From contig CP108997.1 in the NCBI GenBank assembly GCA_036226585.1, forward strand, positions 3,968,001-4,032,000: a stretch of DNA of 64,000 nucleotides. The letters run 5' to 3'. The position numbers were made by a program, and so were the translations under genes. Under the pieces are notes generated by a model. That model was not told the DNA's origin. It did not search any database and saw only the letters and a program-made list of their open reading frames with translations. The DNA comes from Streptomyces sp. NBC_00708. GTDB lineage: Bacteria > Actinomycetota > Actinomycetes > Streptomycetales > Streptomycetaceae. Shown piece after piece: positions 42,805 through 51,480 of the stretch. Position 1 is the stretch's first letter; each line of letters starts with the position of its first letter.

Positions 42805-43483
42805 GGCGGGTCCAGCCTTCCAGTACGGGTATGAGCCTGCGGAACGCGCCGGTCAGCGCGGTCAGCGCGTCGCCGATGCGCCAGGCGTCGCGGTCGCGCG
42901 GGCCGACGGTGTTCGACACGGCCCTGATCTCCAGGACCGGTACGCCGGCGAGGGCCGCCGCCTCCGCGACCCCGAAGCCCTCCATGGCCTCGGCGACGGC
43001 GGCGGGGTGGGCGGTGAGGAGGGCGGCGGTGCGTTCCGCCGTGCCGGTCACCGTGGAGACGGTGAGGATGCCGCCGGTGCGCGCGCCCGTCGCGGCGGCC
43101 GTCTCCCGGACCAGCGCGGGCGGCGGCGCGAACCGGTCGCGGCCGAAACCGAGCGCCGTCACCGGCAGGAAGCCGTCCGGGGTGTCCGCGCCCAGGTCGG
43201 CGGCCACGATCGCGTCGGCCACGACGAGCGAGCCGACCGGGGCGGCCGGGGCGAAGCCGCCGCCGATGCCCGCCGAGACCACCAGGTCGTAGCGGTCCGC
43301 GGCGAGGGCGAAGGCCGCCGACGCCGCCGCGGCGGCCGGGCCCGCGCCGCCCGCGAGCACGTCCAGCGGGCCGGTGCGGTGGATCTCCGCGCCGCGCACC
43401 GCCCGGACCCCGGGCCCGTCCCCGTACGCACGCGTGACCGCGTCCCGTTCCACCGGGACCGCGGTCACGACAAGCACGCGCAC
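42779..43483 (-). CDS. mqnB: Futalosine hydrolase
   Basis: The 234-residue protein has the nucleoside phosphorylase/hydrolase fold: VLVVTAVPVERDAV at the start, VSAGIGGGFAP, SLVVADAIVAADLG, TVSTVTGTAERTAAL, and AEAMEGFGVAEAAALAGVPVLEIRAVSNTVG with the purine-binding Glu-Met-Glu-like segment and catalytic Asp region RDRDAWRIG. It removes the base from futalosine. It is the first of the overlapping mqnB-mqnD pair, so electron-transport quinone synthesis genes are co-expressed. Confidence 0.93.
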   Translation of the reverse strand: MRVLVVTAVPVERDAVTRAYGDGPGVRAVRGAEIHRTGPLDVLAGGAGPAAAAASAAFALAADRYDLVVSAGIGGGFAPAAPVGSLVVADAIVAADLGADTPDGFLPVTALGFGRDRFAPPPALVRETAAATGARTGGILTVSTVTGTAERTAALLTAHPAAVAEAMEGFGVAEAAALAGVPVLEIRAVSNTVGPRDRDAWRIGDALTALTGAFRRLIPVLEGWTRHDRDDTAG

Positions 43484-43513
43484 GAAGAGGAGCCCTTCGA
43501 GGTCGGGAGAGGG

Positions 43514-43993
43514 TCAGTCCGTCTTCTTCAGCTCGAAGTGCCAGACGCCGAGGACGCTCGCGCCCTTCGTCTCCACCACGCTGATCTGCGTCTTGTCCGC
43601 GGTCTCGCCGGTCTGGCTGGAGAAGAAGGCGCTGCCCGAGATCGACCGGTAGGTCTTCTTGAACGGCTCCTGCTCGGCCTGCTGGCCGTTGATGAAGAGC
43701 GTCCAGCCGTGGTCCGCGATCTCCGGGTCGACCCCGAAGTGGACCGTGTCGGACATCGAGACCTTGACGGTCTTCTCCGCCTCCTTGTTGAGGCAGGACT
43801 TGACCTCGGATTCCTTGAGGGCCTTGCCGTCGTTGTAGCAGGCGGCCTCGGTGCTCACCGAGTTGTCGCCGACCGTCACGGTGGCGAGCGGCGTCGGCTT
43901 GTCGCAGGCGGAGAGGACAAGAAGTCCCGCGGACACGGCACCAAGAGCGACGCCGATTCGACGGCCCTTACCGGAGAAGAACGCAACGGTCAT
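43514..43993 (-). CDS. DUF2771 lipoprotein
   Basis: The 159-residue protein has a lipoprotein signal peptide ending VLSAC with the lipid-modified Cys30, then a beta-rich domain containing VHFGVDPEIADHGWTLFINGQQ and VLGVWHFELK. This matches DUF2771, an actinobacterial exported family (compare Rv0875c). ATG 43993. It shares a strand and a 27-bp gap with the MFS gene upstream. Function unknown, outer face of the membrane. Confidence 0.8.
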   Translation of the reverse strand: MTVAFFSGKGRRIGVALGAVSAGLLVLSACDKPTPLATVTVGDNSVSTEAACYNDGKALKESEVKSCLNKEAEKTVKVSMSDTVHFGVDPEIADHGWTLFINGQQAEQEPFKKTYRSISGSAFFSSQTGETADKTQISVVETKGASVLGVWHFELKKTD

Positions 43994-44020
43994 GGGCCGA
44001 AGGCTATCGGTCGCTCCCGC

Positions 44021-45460
44021 TCACGCCACGCGGGGGTGCGGCGAGCCGCGCCGCGCGGCGCCCAGCAGCCCCCGTACGGAGGCGGAAGCACCGAGCGCGA
44101 GCAGCCCGGCGGCGACGGACATGCCCAGTACGCCGTTGAGGGGGAGGGCGATCCCGATCGCGCCGCCCACCACCCAGGCCATCTGGAGCGCCGTCTCGGA
44201 GCGGGCGAACGCGGACGTCCGCACCTCCTCCGGCACGTCGCGCTGGATCATCGCGTCCAGCGACAGCTTCGACAGGGCCTGCGTGAGGCCCGCCGTCGCG
44301 GCGAGCGCGGCGACCATGACCGTGGAGAAGAAGATGGCCGCGAGGACGGCGACGCCGAGCGCCAGGCCCAGGACCGAGGCGACGATGATCTCGGGGCCGC
44401 GCGCCCTCAGCCAGGAGCCGACCGCCGTGCCCAGCGCGTTGCCCACACCCGCCGCCACGCCGACGATCCCCAGCGAGATCGCGGCGCTCTGCCCGGCGAG
44501 CGGGTGCTCGCGCAGCAGGAACGCGAGGAAGAAGATCAGGAAGCCGGAGAGCGCGCGGTGTGCGGCGTTGGCCTGGAGGCCGTGCAGGACGGACGGGCCG
44601 ACGGACCGCAGCCCCGGCCGCCGCTCACCGTTCTCCCGCCGCTTGCGCCACCGGCGGCCCTTGGCCCCGGCCTGCGTGGAGGCGGACCGCAGCGGTTCCG
44701 GGCGGGGCGTGCCCTCGCCGTGCGGCGGTACGAGCTGCGCCCTGCGTTCGCCCTTCGCGGAGTCCACCTTGGGCGGCAGCGTGAACGCCAGGATCGCGCC
44801 GCCGACGAACACCGCGCAGGCGCCGTACAGCGGCCACGGCGGGCCGATCATCTGGAGCCCCGCCCCGATCGGCGCGGCGGCCCCGGTGGCCAGCAGACCC
44901 GCCAGGGTCACCCGGGAGTTGGCCTTCACCAGCGAGAACTTCGGTGGCAGCAGGCGCGGTACGACGGCGCTGCGCACCACTCCGTACGCCTTCGAGCAGA
45001 CCAGGACGCCGAGCGCCGCCGGGTAGAGCTCCAGGCCGCCGGTGGCGACCGCGCCCGACATGGTGAGCGCCAGCAGCGCCCGCGCCAGCATGGAACCGGC
45101 CATCGCGACGCGGCGGCCGTGCGGCAGGCGGTCCAGGAGCGGGCCGATGACCGGGGCGAGCAGGATGAACGGCGCCATCGTGACGGCGAGGTACAGCGCG
45201 ACCCGGCCGCGTGCCTGGTCCGTGGGTACGGAGAAGAACACGGTGGACGCGAGGGCGACGGTGATCATCACGTCGCCCGCGCCGTTCACCGCGTGCAGCT
45301 CGATCAGCTTGCCGAGGCCGCTCTCGCCGGCGCCGTGCGCGTGCGTGGCCTTCCGGATGCCCCGGGCGGTGCCGGTGAACGGGACTCTCAGGGCATGACC
45401 GATCGACCGGCCCGTCCTGCGGAAGGGGCCGGGTCCGTCGTGCGACCTGGCAGAAGCCAC
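44021..45460 (-). CDS. MFS family membrane protein (Rv0876c-like)
   Basis: The 479-residue protein has about 12 helices, a long basic N-terminus (about 50 residues) and a large basic cytoplasmic loop between TM6 and TM7 (about 230-285; AKGRRWRKRRENGERR). The first helix region ITVALASTVFFSVP and loop LDRLPHGRRVAMAG are MFS-like. The substrate is unknown. It is followed by the DUF2771 gene and divergent from the DUF3027 gene, the same trio as Rv0875c-Rv0876c-Rv0877 in M. tuberculosis as I recall it. Confidence 0.8.
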   Translation of the reverse strand: MASARSHDGPGPFRRTGRSIGHALRVPFTGTARGIRKATHAHGAGESGLGKLIELHAVNGAGDVMITVALASTVFFSVPTDQARGRVALYLAVTMAPFILLAPVIGPLLDRLPHGRRVAMAGSMLARALLALTMSGAVATGGLELYPAALGVLVCSKAYGVVRSAVVPRLLPPKFSLVKANSRVTLAGLLATGAAAPIGAGLQMIGPPWPLYGACAVFVGGAILAFTLPPKVDSAKGERRAQLVPPHGEGTPRPEPLRSASTQAGAKGRRWRKRRENGERRPGLRSVGPSVLHGLQANAAHRALSGFLIFFLAFLLREHPLAGQSAAISLGIVGVAAGVGNALGTAVGSWLRARGPEIIVASVLGLALGVAVLAAIFFSTVMVAALAATAGLTQALSKLSLDAMIQRDVPEEVRTSAFARSETALQMAWVVGGAIGIALPLNGVLGMSVAAGLLALGASASVRGLLGAARRGSPHPRVA

Positions 45461-45873
45461 TTGGTCATAGTGCCCCAGGACCGGGCGATGCGAACCGGCA
45501 TCACTGCGGGGCGCGGGCCGGACCGCCCCGTCGGGTCAGTGATCGGCCAGGTGGCGGGGGGTGCGGGGCGCCCCCCGGGGGCGGCCGGACGGTGGGCGGC
45601 GCGCGGCGCGGATACGGCGCCGTTTGGGACGGCAGGTGGGCGGGGGGCGGCGGAGAGGGTACCGTGCGTAGCGCGCCACCGGCGGTTGTTCTCGGCCGCG
45701 CGCTTCTCGGCGATCCCGCAGAATGGATTGCGGAAGGCGTGCCCGAGGTTGGCTCAACGGGTGTGGACGTCGACGCGGCCCCCAGGTCCGCTCCGTCCGC
45801 GACCGTATGGCCGAAATCGATGGTCGATGTGCTGGCGCGCTCGTGAGACTGGCGTAGGAGAGAAGCGAGACCT
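45461..45873. other. Gene-free divergent intergenic region
   Basis: The 413 bp between the MFS and DUF3027 genes are very GC-rich (runs such as gcggggcgccccccggggg near 45560). No frame has convincing start signals and codon bias together. The promoters of both divergent genes must be here, but no named motif is visible. Confidence 0.45.
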
Positions 45874-46782
45874 GTGAGTGCTGCGACGACGCGAGGCCGT
45901 ACGGCCCGTACCGCCCGTACCCCTGTGCCCGACCGTTTGTGCGCCGAGGCGGTGGACCTCGCCCGCACGGCCGCCGAGGAGGCTGCCGCGCCGGGGATCG
46001 TGGGTGAGCATGTGGCGGTGGTCTCCGAGGGGGACCGGGTCGTCACGCACTACTTCGAGTGCAAGGACCCGGGGTACCGGGGCTGGCGCTGGGCGGTGAC
46101 GGTCGCGCGGGCCTCCCGCGCGAAGAACGTCACGCTGGACGAGACCGTGCTGCTGCCGGGCAGCGACGCGCTCCTCGCGCCGGAGTGGGTGCCGTGGAGC
46201 GAGCGGCTGCGGCCGGGCGACATGGGCCCGGGCGACCTGCTGCCCACCGAGGCGGACGACCTGCGGCTGGAGCCCGGGTACACGGGGGCGGACGAGCCGC
46301 TGCCGAACGCGCCGGCCACCGACGAGCTGGCCGACCTCGTCGACGTGGAGGACGCGGAGCTGACGACGCGCCCGGATCCGGCCGTGCGCGGTTCGATCGC
46401 CGCGGTGGCGGACGAGCTGGGCATGCGGCGGGCGCGGGTGCTGTCCCGCTACGGGCTGCACTCGGCGGCGGACCGCTGGGACGAGGAGTTCGGCCCGAAG
46501 ACGCCGATGGCGCAGGCCGCGCCGGCCTCGTGCGTGTCCTGCGCCTTCCTGGTGCCGCTGTCGGGCTCGCTGCGGCAGGCGTTCGGGGTGTGCGCGAACG
46601 AGTTCGGTCCGGCGGACGGGCATGTGGTGTCGCTGTCGTACGGGTGCGGGGGGCACTCGGAGGCGGCGGTGATGCCGAAGCCGCCTGCGGCGGTGCCGCA
46701 TCGCTTGGACACGGTGCGGGTGGACGAGTATCCGCTGCACGAGGCGTCGTCCTCCTCCTCGGAGGACCTGGGCCACGCGTAG
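45874..46782 (+). CDS. DUF3027 family protein
   Basis: The 302-residue protein begins with an Ala/Thr/Arg tail, then CAEAVDLARTAAEEAAAPGIVGEHV and HYFECKDPGYRGWRWAVTVARA, matching DUF3027. A C-terminal cysteine set (CVSCAFLVPL, GVCANEF, YGCGGHSE, about 222-266) looks like a metal site. GTG 45874 follows GGAGAGAAG. The family is restricted to actinobacteria and unstudied as far as I know. It is divergent from the MFS gene. Confidence 0.82.
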   Translation: MSAATTRGRTARTARTPVPDRLCAEAVDLARTAAEEAAAPGIVGEHVAVVSEGDRVVTHYFECKDPGYRGWRWAVTVARASRAKNVTLDETVLLPGSDALLAPEWVPWSERLRPGDMGPGDLLPTEADDLRLEPGYTGADEPLPNAPATDELADLVDVEDAELTTRPDPAVRGSIAAVADELGMRRARVLSRYGLHSAADRWDEEFGPKTPMAQAAPASCVSCAFLVPLSGSLRQAFGVCANEFGPADGHVVSLSYGCGGHSEAAVMPKPPAAVPHRLDTVRVDEYPLHEASSSSSEDLGHA

Positions 46783-46831
46783 CCCCTCCGGGGCGGGGGC
46801 CCCGGTGACCTCGGGTGCTCCGGCGAGCCGG

Positions 46832-47010
46832 TTCCGTCCTCAAACGCCGGACGGGCTCGATGTGGTTCGCCTGATCCGTTGAATGCGGCCCGCGGTTGCT
46901 TCCGGCCTGCACCGGCCAACCCAGCCCGTCCGGCGTTTGAGGACGGAACCCGGGGGGTGGTGGGCCCGTGCCCTGCGGAAACCCAGCCCGTCCGGCGATT
47001 GAGGACGGAA
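46832..47010. repeat. Three copies of the dispersed intergenic repeat
   Basis: An inverted copy at 46832-46856 faces direct copies at 46925-46950 and 46987-47010 (CCCGTCCGGCG..GAGGACGGAA). They fill most of the 325-bp gap between the DUF3027 and Hsp90-like genes, which otherwise holds nothing recognisable. Confidence 0.8.
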
Positions 47011-47107
47011 GCCCGCGCCCCGGGGGCCGGTGCGTTCGGGGGGCGCGCCCGTACCCGGTAGCTTCGCGGGGTACGCGTTACCGGAAACCGGCAGAGGGAG
47101 TACGCCC

Positions 47108-50100
47108 ATGGGCATCAACGCGACCGAGGGCGCCGACCCATTCGGCACCGCGCGGCTGCGGCGCGGCGTGCTCGACGCCTGGGGCGCGGGGCCCGCCCGG
47201 TTCCGGGAGGACGCCAACGCCGAGGAGGACCTCGCGCTCGGCGGCTACCGCGACCGCCTCGTCGTCGAGCTGGCCCAGAACGCCGCCGACGCCGCGGCCC
47301 GCGCCGGGACCCCCGGCCGCCTCCGGCTCACGCTGCACCCGGCAGCGGACGGCGCCCCCGCCGTCCTCGCCGCCGCGAACACCGGCGCCCCCCTGGACGC
47401 CACCGGCGTCGAGTCGCTGTCCACGCTGCGCGCCTCCGCCAAGCGTGAGGGCCACGAGGGCGCCGTGGGCCGGTTCGGCGTCGGGTTCGCCGCCGTCCTC
47501 GCGGTCAGCGACGAGCCGGCGGTCGTCGGCCGGCACGGCGGCGTGCGCTGGTCCCTCGCCGAGGCCCGCGAACTCGCCCGGGAGGCCGCCGTCGGCAGCC
47601 CCGGCCTGGGCGACGAGCTGCGCCGCCGCGACGGCCACGTACCGCTGCTGCGCCTCCCGCTGCCCGCCGAGGGCACCGCACCCGAGGGCTACGACACCGT
47701 CGTGGTGCTGCCGCTGCGCGACGGCGTCGCCGAGGACCTGGTGGGCCGGCTGCTCGCCGCCGTGGACGACGCGCTGCTCCTCACGCTGACCGGGCTCGAC
47801 GAGGTCGTCGTCGAGACCCCGGAGGGCGTACGCACCCTGCGCCGCTCCCAGCACGGCCCGTACACGCACATCGAGGACTCCGCGCACGGCACGCACCGCT
47901 GGCGCACCGCCGTCCACCACGGCCCGATCGAGCCCGCCCTGCTCGCCGACCGGCCGCTGGAGGAACGGCTGCGCCCGCACTGGTCGGTGACCTGGGCCGT
48001 CCCGGTGGACACCGAGGGCGCCCCGGTCCACCCCCGTACCGCATCCGTCGTCCACGCGCCGACGCCCACCGACGAACCGCTCGGCCTGCCCGCGCTGCTC
48101 ATCGCCTCGCTGCCGCTGGACACCACCCGCAGGCACCCCGCCCCCGGACCGCTCACCGACTTCCTGGTGGAGCGTGCGGCCGACGCGTACGCGGAACTGC
48201 TCGCCGACTGGGAGCCGGTCTCCGTCGCGACGATCTCCCTGGTCCCGGGCCCCCTCGGGCAGGGCGGGCTGGACGGCGCGCTGCGCGGCGCGATCCTGGA
48301 GCGGCTGCCGCGCGTGGCGTTCCTGGAGCCGGCCGCCCCGCGCGACCCGGCCGCCGAGCCGGAGCGCTGGGACGGCTGGGACGGGGACGCGGGCGTCCGC
48401 AAGGACACCGTCGCCCTGCGGCCGGTCGAGGCCGAGGTGGTGGAGGGCGTCGGCGCGCAGACCGTCGCCGTGCTGGCCGAGGTGCTGCCGTGCCTGCTGC
48501 CCGCCGGTCTTGAGCGCCGCGTCGAGCTGCGCACGCTGGGCGTCGCCCGCGTCCCGCTGACCGAGGCGATCGACCGCCTGGCCGGCCTGGAGCGCGAACC
48601 CGCCTGGTGGCGGCGGCTCTACGACAGCCTGACCGGTGTCGACCCGGACCGCCTGTCGGGCCTCCCGGTGCCGCTGGCCGGTACGGGGTCGGCGGGCGGT
48701 GACGCCGAGGCGGCCCCGCCTCCCCGCACCACCATCGGCCCCCGCCAGGTCCTCCTCCCGCTCCCCGACGCCCTCTCCGGCCCGGTTCTCGACCGCCTCG
48801 GCCGGCTCGGGCTCAAGGTCGCGCACCCGGACGCCGCGCATCCGCTCCTGGAGAAGCTGGGCGCCCTGCCCGCCACCCCGCGCGCCGTGCTGACGACCCC
48901 GCAGGTGCGGGCCGCCGTCGCCGGGTCGCTGGACGCGGGGGAGATCTGGGACGAGGACGCGCTCGACGGGGACGAGCTGGTGGAGACCGTGCTCACCCTG
49001 GTCCGGGACGCGGCCCTGGAGCCGGGCGACGAGCCCTGGCTCGGGGCGCTCGCGCTGACCGACGAGGACGGCGAACTCGCCCCGGCCGGGGAACTCGTGC
49101 TGCCCGGCAGCGCGTTCGCCGACGTCATGCGCGAGGGCGAACTCGCCCTGTGCGACGCGGAGCTGGCCGACCGCTGGGGCGAACAGCCGCTCACCGCCTG
49201 CGGGGTGCTCGCCACCTTCGCCCTCGTCCGGGCCACCGATGTCGTGCTGGACCCGGACGAACTGGAGCCGCGCGACAGCGACTTCGCGGAGCCGGACGAC
49301 GCCGGGCTGCTCGACGCCGTCGACGTGTGGTGCGAGGACATCCTCGACCAGTTCCCGGACAGCCCGGTGCCGCCCGTCGCCACCGAACTCGTCGCCGTAC
49401 GCGACCTGGACCTCGTCGACGACGACGCCTGGCCGCAGGCGCTCGCGCTCCTGGCCCGGCCGCCGCTGCGCGACGCGCTCACCCAGCCGGTCCGGGTGCT
49501 GCTCCCGGACGGCACCACGCAGTCCGTCCGCCCGTACACCGCGTGGTGGCTGCGCGGGCACCCGGTGCTGGACGGCCGCCGCCCGGCCGGACTGCGCGCC
49601 CACGGGAGCGACGCCCGGCTCGCGGGCCTGTACGACTCCGCCGACGCGACCGGCTTCGACGACGCCGAGGTGCTGCGCGCCCTGGGCGTACGGACCTCGG
49701 TCGACGCACTCCTCGACGAGCCGGGCGGGGCCGCCGAACTCCTCGGCCGGCTCGCGGACGGGGAGCGCCCGGTCACCGGCGTACAACTGCACGCGCTGTA
49801 CACGGCGTTGTCCGCGCTCGACCCGGAACAGGTGACGCTGCCGGACGAGCTGCGTGCGGTGGTGGACGGCGAGGTGCGGGTGGCCGACGCGGCGGACGCG
49901 GTGATCGCGGACGCGCCGGACCTGCTGCCGCTGAGCGAGGGGCTGCCCCTGCTGCCCGTCGCCCCGGCGCACGCGGCGGAGCTGGCCGAGCTGCTCCAGG
50001 TGCGGCGGCTCGGCGAGAGCGTCGAGGCCGGGGTCACGAGCGACGGCGAGGAGCACGAGGTGCCCGAGTCCGTCCGCGTCCTGCTGGGGCCCGCCACCCC

Positions 50101-50317
50101 GGCCACGTACGTCGAACACGGCGAACTGCGCGCGGGCGGCGTCGAACTGGACTGGCGCCGGACCCCGGACGGCGTGGTGCACGCCTCGACGCTGGAGGGC
50201 GTCGCGGCGGGCCTCGCCTGGGCGTCCGGCCAGTGGCCCCGCCGCTTCGAGGTCGCGGCCCTGCTGGAGGACCCCTCCCGCACGGCGGAACTGGCCCGGG
50301 ACCGCTGGTTCGACTGA
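47108..50317 (+). CDS. Hsp90/sacsin-like GHKL ATPase, 1069 residues
   Basis: The N-terminal domain (about 40-260) has the Bergerat ATP site: ELAQNAADA with Glu54 and Asn58, AAANTGAPLD in the D-x-G position (Asn91 replaces the usual Asp), and GRFGVGFAAV as the G2 lid (121-130). This is the sacsin N-terminal ATP-binding type seen in large actinobacterial proteins labelled as molecular chaperone. The remaining 800 residues are acidic, Leu/Ala-rich helical repeats without a known domain. ATG 47108 follows AGAGGGAG. Its partners and substrate are unknown. It is monocistronic behind an array of dispersed repeats. Confidence 0.8.
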   Translation: MGINATEGADPFGTARLRRGVLDAWGAGPARFREDANAEEDLALGGYRDRLVVELAQNAADAAARAGTPGRLRLTLHPAADGAPAVLAAANTGAPLDATGVESLSTLRASAKREGHEGAVGRFGVGFAAVLAVSDEPAVVGRHGGVRWSLAEARELAREAAVGSPGLGDELRRRDGHVPLLRLPLPAEGTAPEGYDTVVVLPLRDGVAEDLVGRLLAAVDDALLLTLTGLDEVVVETPEGVRTLRRSQHGPYTHIEDSAHGTHRWRTAVHHGPIEPALLADRPLEERLRPHWSVTWAVPVDTEGAPVHPRTASVVHAPTPTDEPLGLPALLIASLPLDTTRRHPAPGPLTDFLVERAADAYAELLADWEPVSVATISLVPGPLGQGGLDGALRGAILERLPRVAFLEPAAPRDPAAEPERWDGWDGDAGVRKDTVALRPVEAEVVEGVGAQTVAVLAEVLPCLLPAGLERRVELRTLGVARVPLTEAIDRLAGLEREPAWWRRLYDSLTGVDPDRLSGLPVPLAGTGSAGGDAEAAPPPRTTIGPRQVLLPLPDALSGPVLDRLGRLGLKVAHPDAAHPLLEKLGALPATPRAVLTTPQVRAAVAGSLDAGEIWDEDALDGDELVETVLTLVRDAALEPGDEPWLGALALTDEDGELAPAGELVLPGSAFADVMREGELALCDAELADRWGEQPLTACGVLATFALVRATDVVLDPDELEPRDSDFAEPDDAGLLDAVDVWCEDILDQFPDSPVPPVATELVAVRDLDLVDDDAWPQALALLARPPLRDALTQPVRVLLPDGTTQSVRPYTAWWLRGHPVLDGRRPAGLRAHGSDARLAGLYDSADATGFDDAEVLRALGVRTSVDALLDEPGGAAELLGRLADGERPVTGVQLHALYTALSALDPEQVTLPDELRAVVDGEVRVADAADAVIADAPDLLPLSEGLPLLPVAPAHAAELAELLQVRRLGESVEAGVTSDGEEHEVPESVRVLLGPATPATYVEHGELRAGGVELDWRRTPDGVVHASTLEGVAAGLAWASGQWPRRFEVAALLEDPSRTAELARDRWFD

Positions 50318-50478
50318 GCGGTCCGGAAGGGCGCCTTCACAAAAAAGTCTCAGGAAGCGCACAACCGTTCACAGGTGGGGACCGTCTCGTCTGTCGGGCC
50401 ATCAGGCTCTACAGACAACCTCGGGCCCGCGCGACGACCGTCGTGCCGGGGCCCCCTTCTCCACCTTGGGGAACGAAC

Positions 50479-51414
50479 ATGCGCATACGTGCCACCGTGG
50501 CCGCTGTCAGCGGCGCCCTGGCCCTTTCCGCTCTCGTCCTTCCGTCGGCCGCCCAGGCCGACGGCGCGCACGGTTCGACCGGCAGCATCGCCGAGCTGGC
50601 GCGCGCCGCGCACGCCGCCGCCACGCCCTCCGGCGCGAAGACCGCAGCCCGCTCCGCCGCGCCCGCGGACGAGCCGGCTCCGCTCGCCCTCACCTTCTCG
50701 AAGTTCACGATCAACGGCGGCAAGCCGCTGGTGGTGGGCACCACGTACACCAAGCGGGTCCCGACCACCTTCACCGTGACGCACGCCGCGGACGTGGACA
50801 TCTTCGCCGACGACTTCATGCTGGAGGTCGGGCTCTACCGCGGTTCGTTCGACCAGCCGACCAACGAGTTCTACGGCGACGACTTCCCCGTCTGCAAGGC
50901 GGTGTCCGCCACGGTCGCCACCTGCAAGGCGAACATCGCGGTCTACCCCGACTTCGACCTGCTCGGCAACGCCGACGCCACGAAGTGGAAGGCCGCGGGC
51001 TACGCGGTCGCGCTCAACGGCCACGACCCGGACGACGTCGACCCGGGCGACATCGGCTTCGCCGTCCAGGACAACCTGGGCACGACCCTCGTGCAGCGCG
51101 CGTCGAAGCAGACCGTCAACGCCTCCCCCGAGCCGGTCAAGAAGGGCAAGACGATCACCGTCACCGGCTGGCTCTCGCGGGCCAACTGGGACGACTTCAA
51201 GTACCACGGCTACACCAGCCAGTCCGTGAAGCTGCAGTTCCGCAAGAAGGGCAGCAGCACCTACACCACGGTGAAGACCGTGAAGACGAACAACAAGGGC
51301 GACGCGAAGACGACCGTGAAGGCCACGGTCGACGGTTACTGGCGCTACACCTTCGCCGGTACGTCCACCACCCCGGCGGCCACCGCCACGGGTGACTACG
51401 TCGACGTGAAGTAG
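50479..51414 (+). CDS. Secreted protein with two beta-sandwich-like domains
   Basis: The 311-residue protein has a clear signal peptide (MRIRATVAAV, ALALSALVLPSAAQA, cleaved about residue 27), an Ala-rich spacer, a domain about 70-205 with two Cys (DFPVCKAVSATVATCKA), and a C-terminal Ig-like domain (about 210-311; GKTITVTGWLSRANW, VKLQFRKKGSSTYTTV, YWRYTFAGTSTT) of the kind found in Streptomyces exported proteins. ATG 50479 follows TTGGGGAACGA. It is probably exported and free. Function unknown. Confidence 0.75.
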   Translation: MRIRATVAAVSGALALSALVLPSAAQADGAHGSTGSIAELARAAHAAATPSGAKTAARSAAPADEPAPLALTFSKFTINGGKPLVVGTTYTKRVPTTFTVTHAADVDIFADDFMLEVGLYRGSFDQPTNEFYGDDFPVCKAVSATVATCKANIAVYPDFDLLGNADATKWKAAGYAVALNGHDPDDVDPGDIGFAVQDNLGTTLVQRASKQTVNASPEPVKKGKTITVTGWLSRANWDDFKYHGYTSQSVKLQFRKKGSSTYTTVKTVKTNNKGDAKTTVKATVDGYWRYTFAGTSTTPAATATGDYVDVK

Positions 51415-51435
51415 ACCGGCCCGCACGGGCCGAGG

Positions 51436-51480
51436 GCCGCCGCTTCCCCACGTACGGGGACTACACCGGGAAGCGGCGGC
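51436..51480. terminator. Hairpin terminator overlapping convergent gene end
   Basis: GCCGCCGCTTCCC (51436-51448) pairs perfectly with GGGAAGCGGCGGC (51468-51480). It serves the secreted-protein gene and overlaps the last codons of the P-type ATPase, whose stop is at 51461-51463. Confidence 0.75.

Noticed and set aside
45592..45846. An 84-codon plus frame in the DUF3027 upstream gap
   Set aside because: Start region is Gly/Arg low-complexity with no ribosome-binding site and no known motif.
42464..45877. A 1137-codon plus-strand frame through mqnB, DUF2771 and MFS genes
   Set aside because: It crosses three well-supported minus-strand genes and consists of Arg/Ala/Gly-rich shadow sequence.
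47078..50362. A 1094-codon open frame antisense to the Hsp90-like gene
   Set aside because: The plus frame carries the Bergerat ATP motifs; the minus frame is a shadow of high GC3.
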